A stretch of DNA of 64,000 nucleotides from UBA2283 sp041658955 (GTDB lineage Bacteria; Patescibacteriota; Microgenomatia; UBA12405): NCBI GenBank assembly GCA_041658955.1, contig JBAZZE010000002.1:1-64000 (forward strand), written 5' to 3'. A model generated the notes under the pieces. The model had not been told where the DNA came from. It did not search any database and saw only the letters and a program-made list of their open reading frames with translations. The stretch's first letter is position 1. Each line of letters opens with the position of its first letter. The position numbers and the translations under genes were made by a program. Shown piece by piece: positions 36,237-43,532 of the stretch.

Positions 36237-36859
36237 TTGCGTTTGAATATTTGAATGTTATCTATGTACCAGTATTGAATGCCGTTTATTTGTTTCATTT
36301 TGTCTTTTAAATTTAGTGTTAGTTTTTTGTCATAATGAAAGCCTTTGTTTTTGAACTTTTGCTCCCACCACTTTTTTGATTTTAAATTGACATGATCATG
36401 TCCAGTTTGACCTGGTGTAGCAGCTGTAAATATAATTGTGTCACTAGATTCCGTAAGACTTTGGATTAAGTTTGTAGAAAACTTTTCTTCAACATGCTCT
36501 GCAACTTCTAAGCATAAACATAAATCAAATTTTGATGTACTATGGTAAACATTTCTTAAGTCAAAAATTTTAAAATTCTTGGAGTTTATTTTTCTGTACT
36601 TGAAATTTGATTTACTACCATCAATACCTAAAATTTTTATATTGTGTTTTTCAAAAGGCTTGATTATATCCCCAGTCCCGCATCCAAAATCAATTACCGA
36701 ATTTGGATCTATTTGTTTAATGATAAGTAGCGCGAATTTATCTACCCAGTTTTTATCTCTTAATTCTGATGTGGCAAATTTATCATCATAAATTATGTTT
36801 AGATCTAGTTTTAAATATTTTAAAATTCGTATGATAAACGTGTTTATTTTGTTGTACAT
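36233..36859 (-). CDS. class I SAM-dependent methyltransferase
   Basis: About 208 residues starting at the ATG at 36859. A longer frame to 36943 would overlap the upstream GT4 gene by 77 nt and adds 28 hydrophobic/basic residues without a match, so the shorter start is preferred. VIDFGCGTGDIIKPFE is SAM loop I and ILGIDGS ends strand 2; CLCLEVAEHVEEKF is motif IV-like. Probably methylates a sugar hydroxyl, a chain cap or a nucleotide sugar. It overlaps the three-domain GT gene by 4 nt, implying linked function. Confidence 0.82.
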   Translation of the reverse strand: MYNKINTFIIRILKYLKLDLNIIYDDKFATSELRDKNWVDKFALLIIKQIDPNSVIDFGCGTGDIIKPFEKHNIKILGIDGSKSNFKYRKINSKNFKIFDLRNVYHSTSKFDLCLCLEVAEHVEEKFSTNLIQSLTESSDTIIFTAATPGQTGHDHVNLKSKKWWEQKFKNKGFHYDKKLTLNLKDKMKQINGIQYWYIDNIQIFKRK

Positions 36860-36866
36860 ATATGAT

Positions 36867-37994
36867 CTATGGGATTTGTAGTATTTTATCAAGAAAAGTA
36901 ATAGATTTATCCCAAGAATAATTTTTAGTGGTCTTCGCTCCATTTTTCACCAATCTTGAAAAAAGTGAATTGTCTCTTATCAATTTTTGTATTTTTTTAA
37001 TTGTGTTTTCTATTTCTCCAGCATTAGTTACAAGTGCATTTTTTCCGTCGACAATATATTCATCATAGCCTGTTACTTTGGCAACTATTGGTACACCTCC
37101 ACAAGCCATCATCTCAAGTGGAGGGCCAAAAAATCCTTCTACTGTAGAGAGCTTTAATAGTATGTCGCACGAAGAATAGATGTGACGCATCTGATCCATT
37201 GGAACTCTTTCGAAAAAACGATCACAATGCCACTCTGGTTTTGGTTGTCCATCATAGGAGACACACCAGACTTCACAGTCAATATCTTTAATTACTTTGA
37301 ATGCTTCTTCCATACCTTTGAATGGCAAATTTATGGCACCTTCAAGTAAAATACGTTTTTTATTTTTTGGTTTTGTTTCTAGTGGGGTATCTGGATAAAA
37401 AATATCAGTATTTATCCCGTTTGGGACATAGTAAGATTCTTTGCCAAAATTGTCTTTGAGAAATATTTGGAGCCACTTGGCTATGGCAATAAATTCGAAC
37501 GGGAAAGTGTAGGTGCGACGCACACGTTCTTTCAGATAACTTCCTGTAGGATAAAAACGGGTTTCGTCTGATTGAACTAAATATATTTTTCTTTTAACGT
37601 TAAGGAGTAAGACTTCATAGGCCGTGATCCAGCCGGTGGCGACTACCGTCTGGTAAGTTTCGATGAGTGTTTTGTTGCCCTGAAGTGGAACTACTTTAAC
37701 CTCTTGCCCTGGAAACCAGGATAAATCAGACTTGTTGTCATGGCTGGCAATAAGAGTATTGTAACCAAGTTTTTGTAATCTATTAAGATGTTCACAAACT
37801 ACAGCAACTCCACCGGTGATATTAGTTGTGGGAATAATGTAGCAGATGGATTTTGGAATAGTTTTTGTTTCTTTCTTTTTGGAAAATTTTGAAGATAGAT
37901 ATCGTAATAAAAATATAATGTCTTCTAAAACATATTGAGGATTTCTTATCTGAGTGCGAATTATTTCTGGAACTAGTTTTCTATATAGATTCAT
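36867..37994 (-). CDS. GT4 family glycosyltransferase (WsaF-like)
   Basis: About 375 residues from the ATG at 37994; a TTG at 38012 is the alternative. CYIIPTTNITGGVAVVCEHLNRL is the acceptor-side glycine motif, VPNGINTDIFYP and EGFFGPPLEMMACGGVPIVAK cover the donor site with the EX7E motif. The overall style resembles rhamnosyl/fucosyl transferases of S-layer glycan loci. It lies next to the GDP-fucose pair, so a GDP-fucose donor is conceivable; this is inference from position. Confidence 0.87.
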   Translation of the reverse strand: MNLYRKLVPEIIRTQIRNPQYVLEDIIFLLRYLSSKFSKKKETKTIPKSICYIIPTTNITGGVAVVCEHLNRLQKLGYNTLIASHDNKSDLSWFPGQEVKVVPLQGNKTLIETYQTVVATGWITAYEVLLLNVKRKIYLVQSDETRFYPTGSYLKERVRRTYTFPFEFIAIAKWLQIFLKDNFGKESYYVPNGINTDIFYPDTPLETKPKNKKRILLEGAINLPFKGMEEAFKVIKDIDCEVWCVSYDGQPKPEWHCDRFFERVPMDQMRHIYSSCDILLKLSTVEGFFGPPLEMMACGGVPIVAKVTGYDEYIVDGKNALVTNAGEIENTIKKIQKLIRDNSLFSRLVKNGAKTTKNYSWDKSITFLDKILQIP

Positions 37995-38913
37995 TTGTCT
38001 TATACCACTCAATAGTATTTTTTAGTCCAGTTTTAAAATCAGTACTGGCTTTAAAACTGAATTCTTTTTCTGCTTTTGAGGTATCAAGACACCTGCGGGG
38101 CTGACCATCTGGCTTTGTGCTGTCCCAGACAACCTTACCTTCGTAACCAACTATTTCATTGATTGTTTCGACTAATTCTTTGATAGTGATCTCCATTCCT
38201 GAACCAAGATTGACAGGGTCAGAACCATTGTACTTATCTGTCGCCATGACAATAGCCTTGGCGGCATCTTCGACATATAAAAATTCACGACTGGCACTGC
38301 CGGTTCCCCAGACTTCCATGGTGGGACTACCGGAATCCTTGGCTTCTATGGACTTTTTGATGAGAGCTGGAATGACGTGTGAGGAACTGGGGTCAAAATT
38401 ATCACCCGGCCCATAGAGATTGACAGGGAGAAGATAAATAGCGTTAAAACCATATTGTTGGCGGTAGGCTTGGGCCTGGACCAGAAGCATTTTTTTGGCA
38501 AGACCATAAGGGGCATTGGTTTCCTCGGGATATCCGATCCATAGGTCAGATTCTTTAAAGGGTACTTGGGTGAACTTGGGATAGGCGCAAACAGTGCCGA
38601 TGGCCACAAATTTTTTGATGCCGGCTTTGCGTGATTCCTCCATGAGCTGAGTGCCCATGATGATGTTGTCATAATAAAGTTCACCTGGTTTTTCGCGGTT
38701 GAAACCTATTCCGCCTACCTTGGCGGCCAGATGGATGACAGTATCGATCTCTTGTAACGATTTTTTAATTTGGGGAACGTCTGTAAAATCTACCTCAGCG
38801 TGAGTTGGGTAATAAATATTTTGAGGGCTTACTCCTGCATCAATTAATTGTTTTTTAACATTTTGGCCCAAGAAACCACTGCCTCCGGTCAGGAGAATTT
38901 TTTGATCAAACAT
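37981..38913 (-). CDS. fcl: GDP-L-fucose synthase
   Basis: About 310 residues from the ATG at 38913, which leaves 2 nt after the gmd stop. TGGSGFLGQNV binds NADP(H); AAKVGGIGFNREKPGELYYDNI and GTVCAYPKFTQVPFKE are specific to GDP-4-keto-6-deoxymannose epimerase-reductase; NAPYGLAKKM carries the catalytic YxxxK; LYGPGDNFD and SREFLYVEDAA complete the set. It performs the 3,5-epimerisation and 4-reduction that yield GDP-L-fucose. Acts directly after the adjacent Gmd. Confidence 0.96.
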   Translation of the reverse strand: MFDQKILLTGGSGFLGQNVKKQLIDAGVSPQNIYYPTHAEVDFTDVPQIKKSLQEIDTVIHLAAKVGGIGFNREKPGELYYDNIIMGTQLMEESRKAGIKKFVAIGTVCAYPKFTQVPFKESDLWIGYPEETNAPYGLAKKMLLVQAQAYRQQYGFNAIYLLPVNLYGPGDNFDPSSSHVIPALIKKSIEAKDSGSPTMEVWGTGSASREFLYVEDAAKAIVMATDKYNGSDPVNLGSGMEITIKELVETINEIVGYEGKVVWDSTKPDGQPRRCLDTSKAEKEFSFKASTDFKTGLKNTIEWYKTNESI

Positions 38914-38915
38914 TA

Positions 38916-39992
38916 TTAGTAGTCCGCCCAACTATTAACCTTGGCTTCGTTTTCGAGGTCGAATTGAACCATGATGGACACTAATTCTTTAAAATTAATT
39001 TTAGGTTCCCATTTCAATAACTTTTTAGCTTTTGATGGGTTACCTAATAAAAGGTCGACTTCTGCAGGGCGAAAATATTTGGGATCAACTTCGACTAATA
39101 TTTTTTTAGTTTTTTTATCATAACCTTTTTCATCGACACCTTTGCCTTTCCAGATAATATCGATACCAACTTCTTTGAACGCCAACTCGGTAAACTCACG
39201 AACACTGTGAGTCTCACCTGTGGCGATGACAAAATCATCAGGTTTGGGTTGTTGAAGAATTAACCACATGGCTTCGACATAATCTTTGGCGTGTCCCCAG
39301 TCACGCTTGGCATCGAGGTTGCCTAAATATAATTTATCTTGCAGACCTAGCTTGATATTGGCAACTGCTCTGGATATTTTCCTAGTTACAAATGTCTTAC
39401 CCCTTCGAGGTGATTCATGGTTGAAGAGGGTACCATTGCTGGCATGAAGCCCATAACTTTCACGATAATTTTTGGTGATCCAGTAAGCAAAAACTTTGGC
39501 GCAACCATAGGGGGAACGTGGGTAAAATGGAGTGGTTTCATTTTGGGGTATTTCGACTACCTTGCCATACATTTCACTCGATGAGGCTTGGTAATAACGA
39601 GAATTAGGTGCGTAATTACGGATAGCTTCAAGAATGCGAAGTGCACCATTAGCGACAATATTGGCCGTATATTCGGGAATTTCAAAACTAACTTGGACAT
39701 GGCTTTGGGCTCCAAGATTATAAATTTCGTCTGGCTGGATTTCACGAATTAGCTTATCGATAACGGTAGGTTCACTTAAATCACCATAATGCAAAAAGAT
39801 ATGTACATCTTTATTGTGTGGATCGCGATAGATGTGGTCGATACGACTGGTGTTGAAATTACTAGATCTTCTGATAATTCCATGAACTTCATATCCTTTT
39901 CCTAATAGCAATTCAGCAAGGTAGCTACCGTCTTGACCGGTAATTCCAGTGATAAGGGCTTTTTTGGTTTTATTGTTTTTGATCGTTTTCAT
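38916..39992 (-). CDS. gmd: GDP-mannose 4,6-dehydratase
   Basis: About 358 residues from the ATG at 39992; an upstream ATG at 40037 would overlap the ABC ATPase gene by 68 nt. TGITGQDGSYLAELLL, GIIRRSSNFNTSRIDHIY, EIYNLGAQSHVQVSFE, YQASSSEMYGKV and PRSPYGCAKVFAYWI are diagnostic. Converts GDP-mannose to GDP-4-keto-6-deoxymannose with NADP. With Fcl it makes GDP-L-fucose from the GDP-mannose supplied by the guanylyltransferase at 8914. Confidence 0.97.
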   Translation of the reverse strand: MKTIKNNKTKKALITGITGQDGSYLAELLLGKGYEVHGIIRRSSNFNTSRIDHIYRDPHNKDVHIFLHYGDLSEPTVIDKLIREIQPDEIYNLGAQSHVQVSFEIPEYTANIVANGALRILEAIRNYAPNSRYYQASSSEMYGKVVEIPQNETTPFYPRSPYGCAKVFAYWITKNYRESYGLHASNGTLFNHESPRRGKTFVTRKISRAVANIKLGLQDKLYLGNLDAKRDWGHAKDYVEAMWLILQQPKPDDFVIATGETHSVREFTELAFKEVGIDIIWKGKGVDEKGYDKKTKKILVEVDPKYFRPAEVDLLLGNPSKAKKLLKWEPKINFKELVSIMVQFDLENEAKVNSWADY

Positions 39993-40710
39993 ATGTTTGG
40001 CAGACTGTAGCGGTGTCTCCGATTTGTTGAAGTGCATGATGATTTATATAAATAGCACTGGTGCAAAAGGCTCTGACCTGCGGGAGTGAGTGAGAGACAA
40101 ATATAATGGTAACACCAGAATTTTTGAATTCTTCCATTTTGGAAAAACATTTGGCTTGAAAAGCGGTGTCGCCGACTGCTAGAATCTCGTCGACAATAAG
40201 AATTTCGGGATTGACATGAATGGCGATACTAAAGGCAAGGCGCATGTACATTCCAGAGCTGTAATGTTTGATGGGCTGGTCTATAAACTCGGTAAGTTCG
40301 GAAAAATCAAGAATACTTTGGAAATTATCATCGATTTGGCGACGGCTAAGTCCGAGTATGGCGCCATTAAGATAGACATTTTCTCGGCCGGTCAGTTCGG
40401 GATGCATGCCAGCGCCTAGTTCGATAAGGGGTGAGACTTTACCATGGACATGAATTTTACCCTTACTAGGACTCATGACACCGGCAATGAGTTTTAAAAT
40501 AGTGGACTTACCGCTTCCATTGGGTCCGATAACGCCGACACACTCCCCTTTTTTGATTTCAAAACTGACATTACTAAAGACGGTAAATTTGTCGACTGTT
40601 TTTTCTCCGTAGATCAGAGCGGGAAGGAATTCTTTAAAAGTTTTCTGATTGTTGCGCGAGAAATCTTTGGTTACTTCATCGAATTTGATGGCTATATTAT
40701 TTATTTCCAT
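39970..40710 (-). CDS. ABC exporter ATP-binding subunit (Wzt/TagH-like)
   Basis: 246 residues. Walker A GPNGSGKST near residue 63, signature YSSGMYMRLAFSIA, Walker B EILIVDEILAVGD and the switch histidine in VSHSLPQVRAF are present. Polysaccharide exporter ATPases of this group (Wzt, TagH, RfbE) show the AVGD and MxxR pattern. The C-terminal carbohydrate-binding domain of Wzt is absent, so chain-end recognition is unlikely to reside here. It overlaps gmd by 23 nt and follows the permease by 2 nt. Confidence 0.94.
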   Translation of the reverse strand: MEINNIAIKFDEVTKDFSRNNQKTFKEFLPALIYGEKTVDKFTVFSNVSFEIKKGECVGVIGPNGSGKSTILKLIAGVMSPSKGKIHVHGKVSPLIELGAGMHPELTGRENVYLNGAILGLSRRQIDDNFQSILDFSELTEFIDQPIKHYSSGMYMRLAFSIAIHVNPEILIVDEILAVGDTAFQAKCFSKMEEFKNSGVTIIFVSHSLPQVRAFCTSAIYINHHALQQIGDTATVCQTYENDQKQ

Positions 40711-40712
40711 AG

Positions 40713-41513
40713 TTAGACGTTGTCGGCGAATATCTTTTCGCGGGACTTGAAATAAGCTAGTCCTGTTAAAAGTGTAAAAATTGAAAGTATAAGCGCTATC
40801 GTCAGAGACAAATAGTTTGGCTCCCCTCCACCAAGGATTGTTTGGCGATAAGCATTAATTATCACTGCCATTGGGTTGAGTTGAAAAAGAAACTTATATC
40901 TCTCAGGTACGATATCCGCAGGGTAAATTATTGGGGTTAAGTACATCCAAAGCATTAAGACAAGGTTTAGTAAAAACTGAATATCACGATATAGGAGGTT
41001 GGCGGCAGCAAAAAATAAAGACAGACCCAATGTGAAGATTTGTTGAATTATAAAAATAGGAATTACCCAAAGAATATTGACATTAATAGGAATCTGGTAG
41101 GCAATCATGTAGAACACGAGGATAGATAGGGCAAAGAGAAAATCAATTATCTTGGCTATGGTTGTGGCTAGAACTAATATAGTTCTAGGAAAATAGATTT
41201 TGGTGATTAAAGAGGCTGAGCTTACTAACGAACTGCATGAAAAAGAAAGAGAGTTGGAAAAAAGTGTCCAAGGTAGTAGCCCGACGAAGAGAAACACTGA
41301 ATAAGGAATGTGTGAAGAAGCATTGGTGGGAATGCGCATGATGACAGAGAAGGCAAAAGACATAACCAACATCTGGGCTAAAGGATTGAGAATAACCCAA
41401 AAGTAGCCAAGAACTGACTGCTTGTAACGGGCCTTGACCTCACGACCAACCATCTGCCACAGAAGCTCCCGCCATTTTACGACCGCATGGAGTTCTTTTA
41501 GTAGAGACATCAC
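40713..41513 (-). CDS. ABC-2 type polysaccharide exporter permease (Wzm-like)
   Basis: About 266 residues with six membrane helices. WRELLWQMVGREVKARYKQSVLGYFWVILNP in parts, and the late MFLTPIIYP-like segment MYLTPIIYPADIVPERYKFL, typify Wzm/TagG/KpsM-type permeases. With the ATPase it forms the exporter for a finished lipid-linked chain. Starts are a GTG at 41513 or ATG at 41510; a -10 ending 6 nt before the GTG favours leaderless initiation at or next to it. First gene of the minus-strand run towards 29946. Confidence 0.93.
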   Translation of the reverse strand: MMSLLKELHAVVKWRELLWQMVGREVKARYKQSVLGYFWVILNPLAQMLVMSFAFSVIMRIPTNASSHIPYSVFLFVGLLPWTLFSNSLSFSCSSLVSSASLITKIYFPRTILVLATTIAKIIDFLFALSILVFYMIAYQIPINVNILWVIPIFIIQQIFTLGLSLFFAAANLLYRDIQFLLNLVLMLWMYLTPIIYPADIVPERYKFLFQLNPMAVIINAYRQTILGGGEPNYLSLTIALILSIFTLLTGLAYFKSREKIFADNV

Positions 41514-41519
41514 GAATCT

Positions 41520-41525
41520 ATTATA
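41520..41525 (-). promoter_or_regulatory. -10 element for the ABC exporter operon
   Basis: Minus-strand TATAAT ends 6 nt before the GTG at 41513 and 9 nt before the ATG at 41510. No TGn extension or clear -35. Predicts a transcript with little or no leader. Confidence 0.5.
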
Positions 41526-41568
41526 TACGTTAGAACGGTGATTGGGGGTGAATAGGCAGAGGTTTGAA

Positions 41569-41627
41569 GATTGCGCGTCACTGTCCGGTGCTTTGATCGG
41601 ACCATGTCGCTCCTCGCTATGACGTGG
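41569..41627 (-). repeat. short dispersed palindrome-type repeat, copy 2 (intergenic)
   Basis: On the minus strand it begins CCACGTCATAGCGAGGAGCGA and ends GACGCGCAATC. In parts it matches copy 3 at 58430 (CACGTCATTGCGAGGAGCGA) with one substitution. An inner GTCCG...CGGAC inverted repeat could form a hairpin. It fills most of the 140-bp gap between divergent genes, between their two promoters, so it might also affect their transcripts. Confidence 0.75.
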
Positions 41628-41641
41628 TGGTGATTGTAAGT

Positions 41642-41647
41642 TAAAAT
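41642..41647 (+). promoter_or_regulatory. -10 element for the epimerase-YvcK operon, leaderless
   Basis: Plus-strand TAAAAT ends 6 nt before the ATG at 41654, so transcription would begin at the start codon. It starts 14 bp after the end of repeat copy 2. No -35 or TGn seen. Confidence 0.45.
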
Positions 41648-41653
41648 AGTGAC

Positions 41654-42553
41654 ATGAATAAGAAAGTGGTGGTGGTTACTGGAGCAACTGGGAATATCGG
41701 CAAGGTGATGGTAAAAAAACTAATCGATAAGGGTTATCTGGTTCGAGCATTACTTCGTAAAGAATCGGAAAAACGTTGGAAAAATGAAAAAAATATCGAG
41801 ATATTACGAGGCGATATTAATGATGTAAAAGTTCTTAAAAAATTATTTGAGGGTGCTTATGGAATTATTCACTTGGCGGTAGAAATGGACTCGGCTTTGC
41901 CATGGAAAACTTTTAAGGACGTTAATATAGATAGTGTAAAAACTATTCTAGAAATTGCGCCAAAAACTAGTCGCCTACTATTGGCTTCGAGCGTGGTGGT
42001 TTATAAAGATACTGGTAAAGAAGCTCGGGACGAAACGTGGGATCTGAAAACTACTGGTGGAGTGGATAAATATATTCGATCAAAACTTTTGGCCCTGAAA
42101 ATGACTCGTAAATCGAAAAGAAAAGTAATTACGGTCATGCCTAGTACAGTCATTGACCATGAAATTTTTGGGAGAGAACAACTGGTGAGTAACAATCCTC
42201 TAATAAAATGGTTGTGGAACAATGTGGGTGGTGGGATCCCGGGTGGCCTGATGGCGGCTGTGGGTGATCGGAGCCGGATAATGAATTTTGTGGAAGTAAA
42301 GGATGTATCTGAAGGAATAATCCTCGCTTTAGAAAAAGGAAAAATGGGTGAAGAATACATTCTTTCCGGGGAAAGTCTTACCACTGGAGAATACCTTAAA
42401 GAAATGTCTAAACGTTGTGGAAAAAGTTATCTAAAGATTCAAATACCCAAATTCTTTTTAAGATTATTTGGAATAGGACAAGTGGTGAATATGAATTTTT
42501 CGTATAAAAAAGCCCAAAAAGAGTTAGGTTATACTCCTAAATGGAAACTATGA
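41654..42553 (+). CDS. NAD-dependent epimerase/dehydratase family protein
   Basis: 299 residues. TGATGNIGKVMVKKL binds the dinucleotide; IIHLAVEMDS follows strand 4; the serine site is LLLASSVVVYKD. The usual catalytic YxxxK is present only loosely as YIRSKLLALK. The remainder matches extended short-chain dehydrogenases that act on nucleotide sugars or other carbonyls; the substrate is not clear. Its TGA overlaps the next ATG (ATGA). Confidence 0.82.
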   Translation: MNKKVVVVTGATGNIGKVMVKKLIDKGYLVRALLRKESEKRWKNEKNIEILRGDINDVKVLKKLFEGAYGIIHLAVEMDSALPWKTFKDVNIDSVKTILEIAPKTSRLLLASSVVVYKDTGKEARDETWDLKTTGGVDKYIRSKLLALKMTRKSKRKVITVMPSTVIDHEIFGREQLVSNNPLIKWLWNNVGGGIPGGLMAAVGDRSRIMNFVEVKDVSEGIILALEKGKMGEEYILSGESLTTGEYLKEMSKRCGKSYLKIQIPKFFLRLFGIGQVVNMNFSYKKAQKELGYTPKWKL

Positions 42554-43524
42554 CCCGAGGTAAGAAAATATGTACGATAGGTGGTGGTTCAGGAATGCCG
42601 ATAGTAAATAATGCTTTATTAAATGCTGGGTATAACCAAATCTGCTCTATCGTAACTACATTTGATAGTGGTGGCGATACTGGAAGAATGCGGACAGATG
42701 AGAGAGGAAAGATATTGGCTTTTTCTGATTATTGGCGCTCACTAATCTCATTGTGGGATGATTCAAAACAAAAAGAAGTGTGGCAAGAGATGCTCAGATT
42801 TCGCGATGGTAGAGAAAGAAATTTTGGAAATATATTTTTTCAATTTTTAGCTGAACGATCGGGAGGACTAAATTCAGTTGATGAATTGTTTTGTTCGCTA
42901 ACTGGAGCTAAAATTTGTGGTCAAGTAATCCCAGTATCAAACGAGCCGGCGCATGTTTGTTTTGAAACACAATCGGGTAAACAATATGAAGGCGAACATT
43001 TTTTGGATCAACTGCGGATGTCGAGAGATCGGGTAAAAAATATATGGCTAAGTCCAGAGGTGGAAGCAAGTAAAGACGCTTGTAGAGCGATAGAAGAATC
43101 AGAAGCGATTATATTTTGTCCGGGGAGTATGTATGGTTCGTTACTGGTCAATTTGCTTATGCCGGGAATTAGAAAAAGCATTATTGCCTCGAGAGGTAAA
43201 AAAATATTGATGACCAATATTATGTCGACAGCAAATGAGAATCATGGATTTGACACAACTAAGTACCAAGAACTTTTTGAAAAGTATTTGGGAAAGAAAA
43301 ATATTATTGATGTGATTCTGATGGCGGATATAAATGCTTTAAAAAAGGTTGATCTTAAGAAGGTGCTGGAATACTACGCAATGGAAAGCTCTTTTCCGAT
43401 CACTAAAGGTAGTGGTACAGTCAGAGTGGTAGAAGATGATATTGCGACTATCGAGAAAAAGAATATGCGTCTACGACATAGCGAGATCAAACTGTCCACA
43501 AGTTTAAAAAATCTAATAGAATAA
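42550..43524 (+). CDS. YvcK/CofD-like protein
   Basis: About 324 residues from the ATG at 42550, which overlaps the epimerase stop. GGGSGMPIVNNAL is the phosphate-binding loop and TTFDSGGDTGRMR the second conserved block of the CofD/YvcK family; IIFCPGSMYGSLLVNLLMPGI and MTNIMSTANENHGF follow. YvcK relatives bind UDP-sugars and affect peptidoglycan precursor supply and cell shape; CofD makes coenzyme F420 precursors. F420 genes are absent here, and the glycan setting favours a UDP-sugar-binding YvcK-type role. This is inferred, not shown. Confidence 0.85.
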   Translation: MTRGKKICTIGGGSGMPIVNNALLNAGYNQICSIVTTFDSGGDTGRMRTDERGKILAFSDYWRSLISLWDDSKQKEVWQEMLRFRDGRERNFGNIFFQFLAERSGGLNSVDELFCSLTGAKICGQVIPVSNEPAHVCFETQSGKQYEGEHFLDQLRMSRDRVKNIWLSPEVEASKDACRAIEESEAIIFCPGSMYGSLLVNLLMPGIRKSIIASRGKKILMTNIMSTANENHGFDTTKYQELFEKYLGKKNIIDVILMADINALKKVDLKKVLEYYAMESSFPITKGSGTVRVVEDDIATIEKKNMRLRHSEIKLSTSLKNLIE

Positions 43525-43532
43525 TAGAATAT

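Noticed and set aside
36860..36943. Longer N-terminus for the methyltransferase at 36233
   Set aside because: It would overlap the GT4 gene by 77 nt and adds 28 residues unlike methyltransferases; the ATG at 36859 leaves a clean 7-nt gap.
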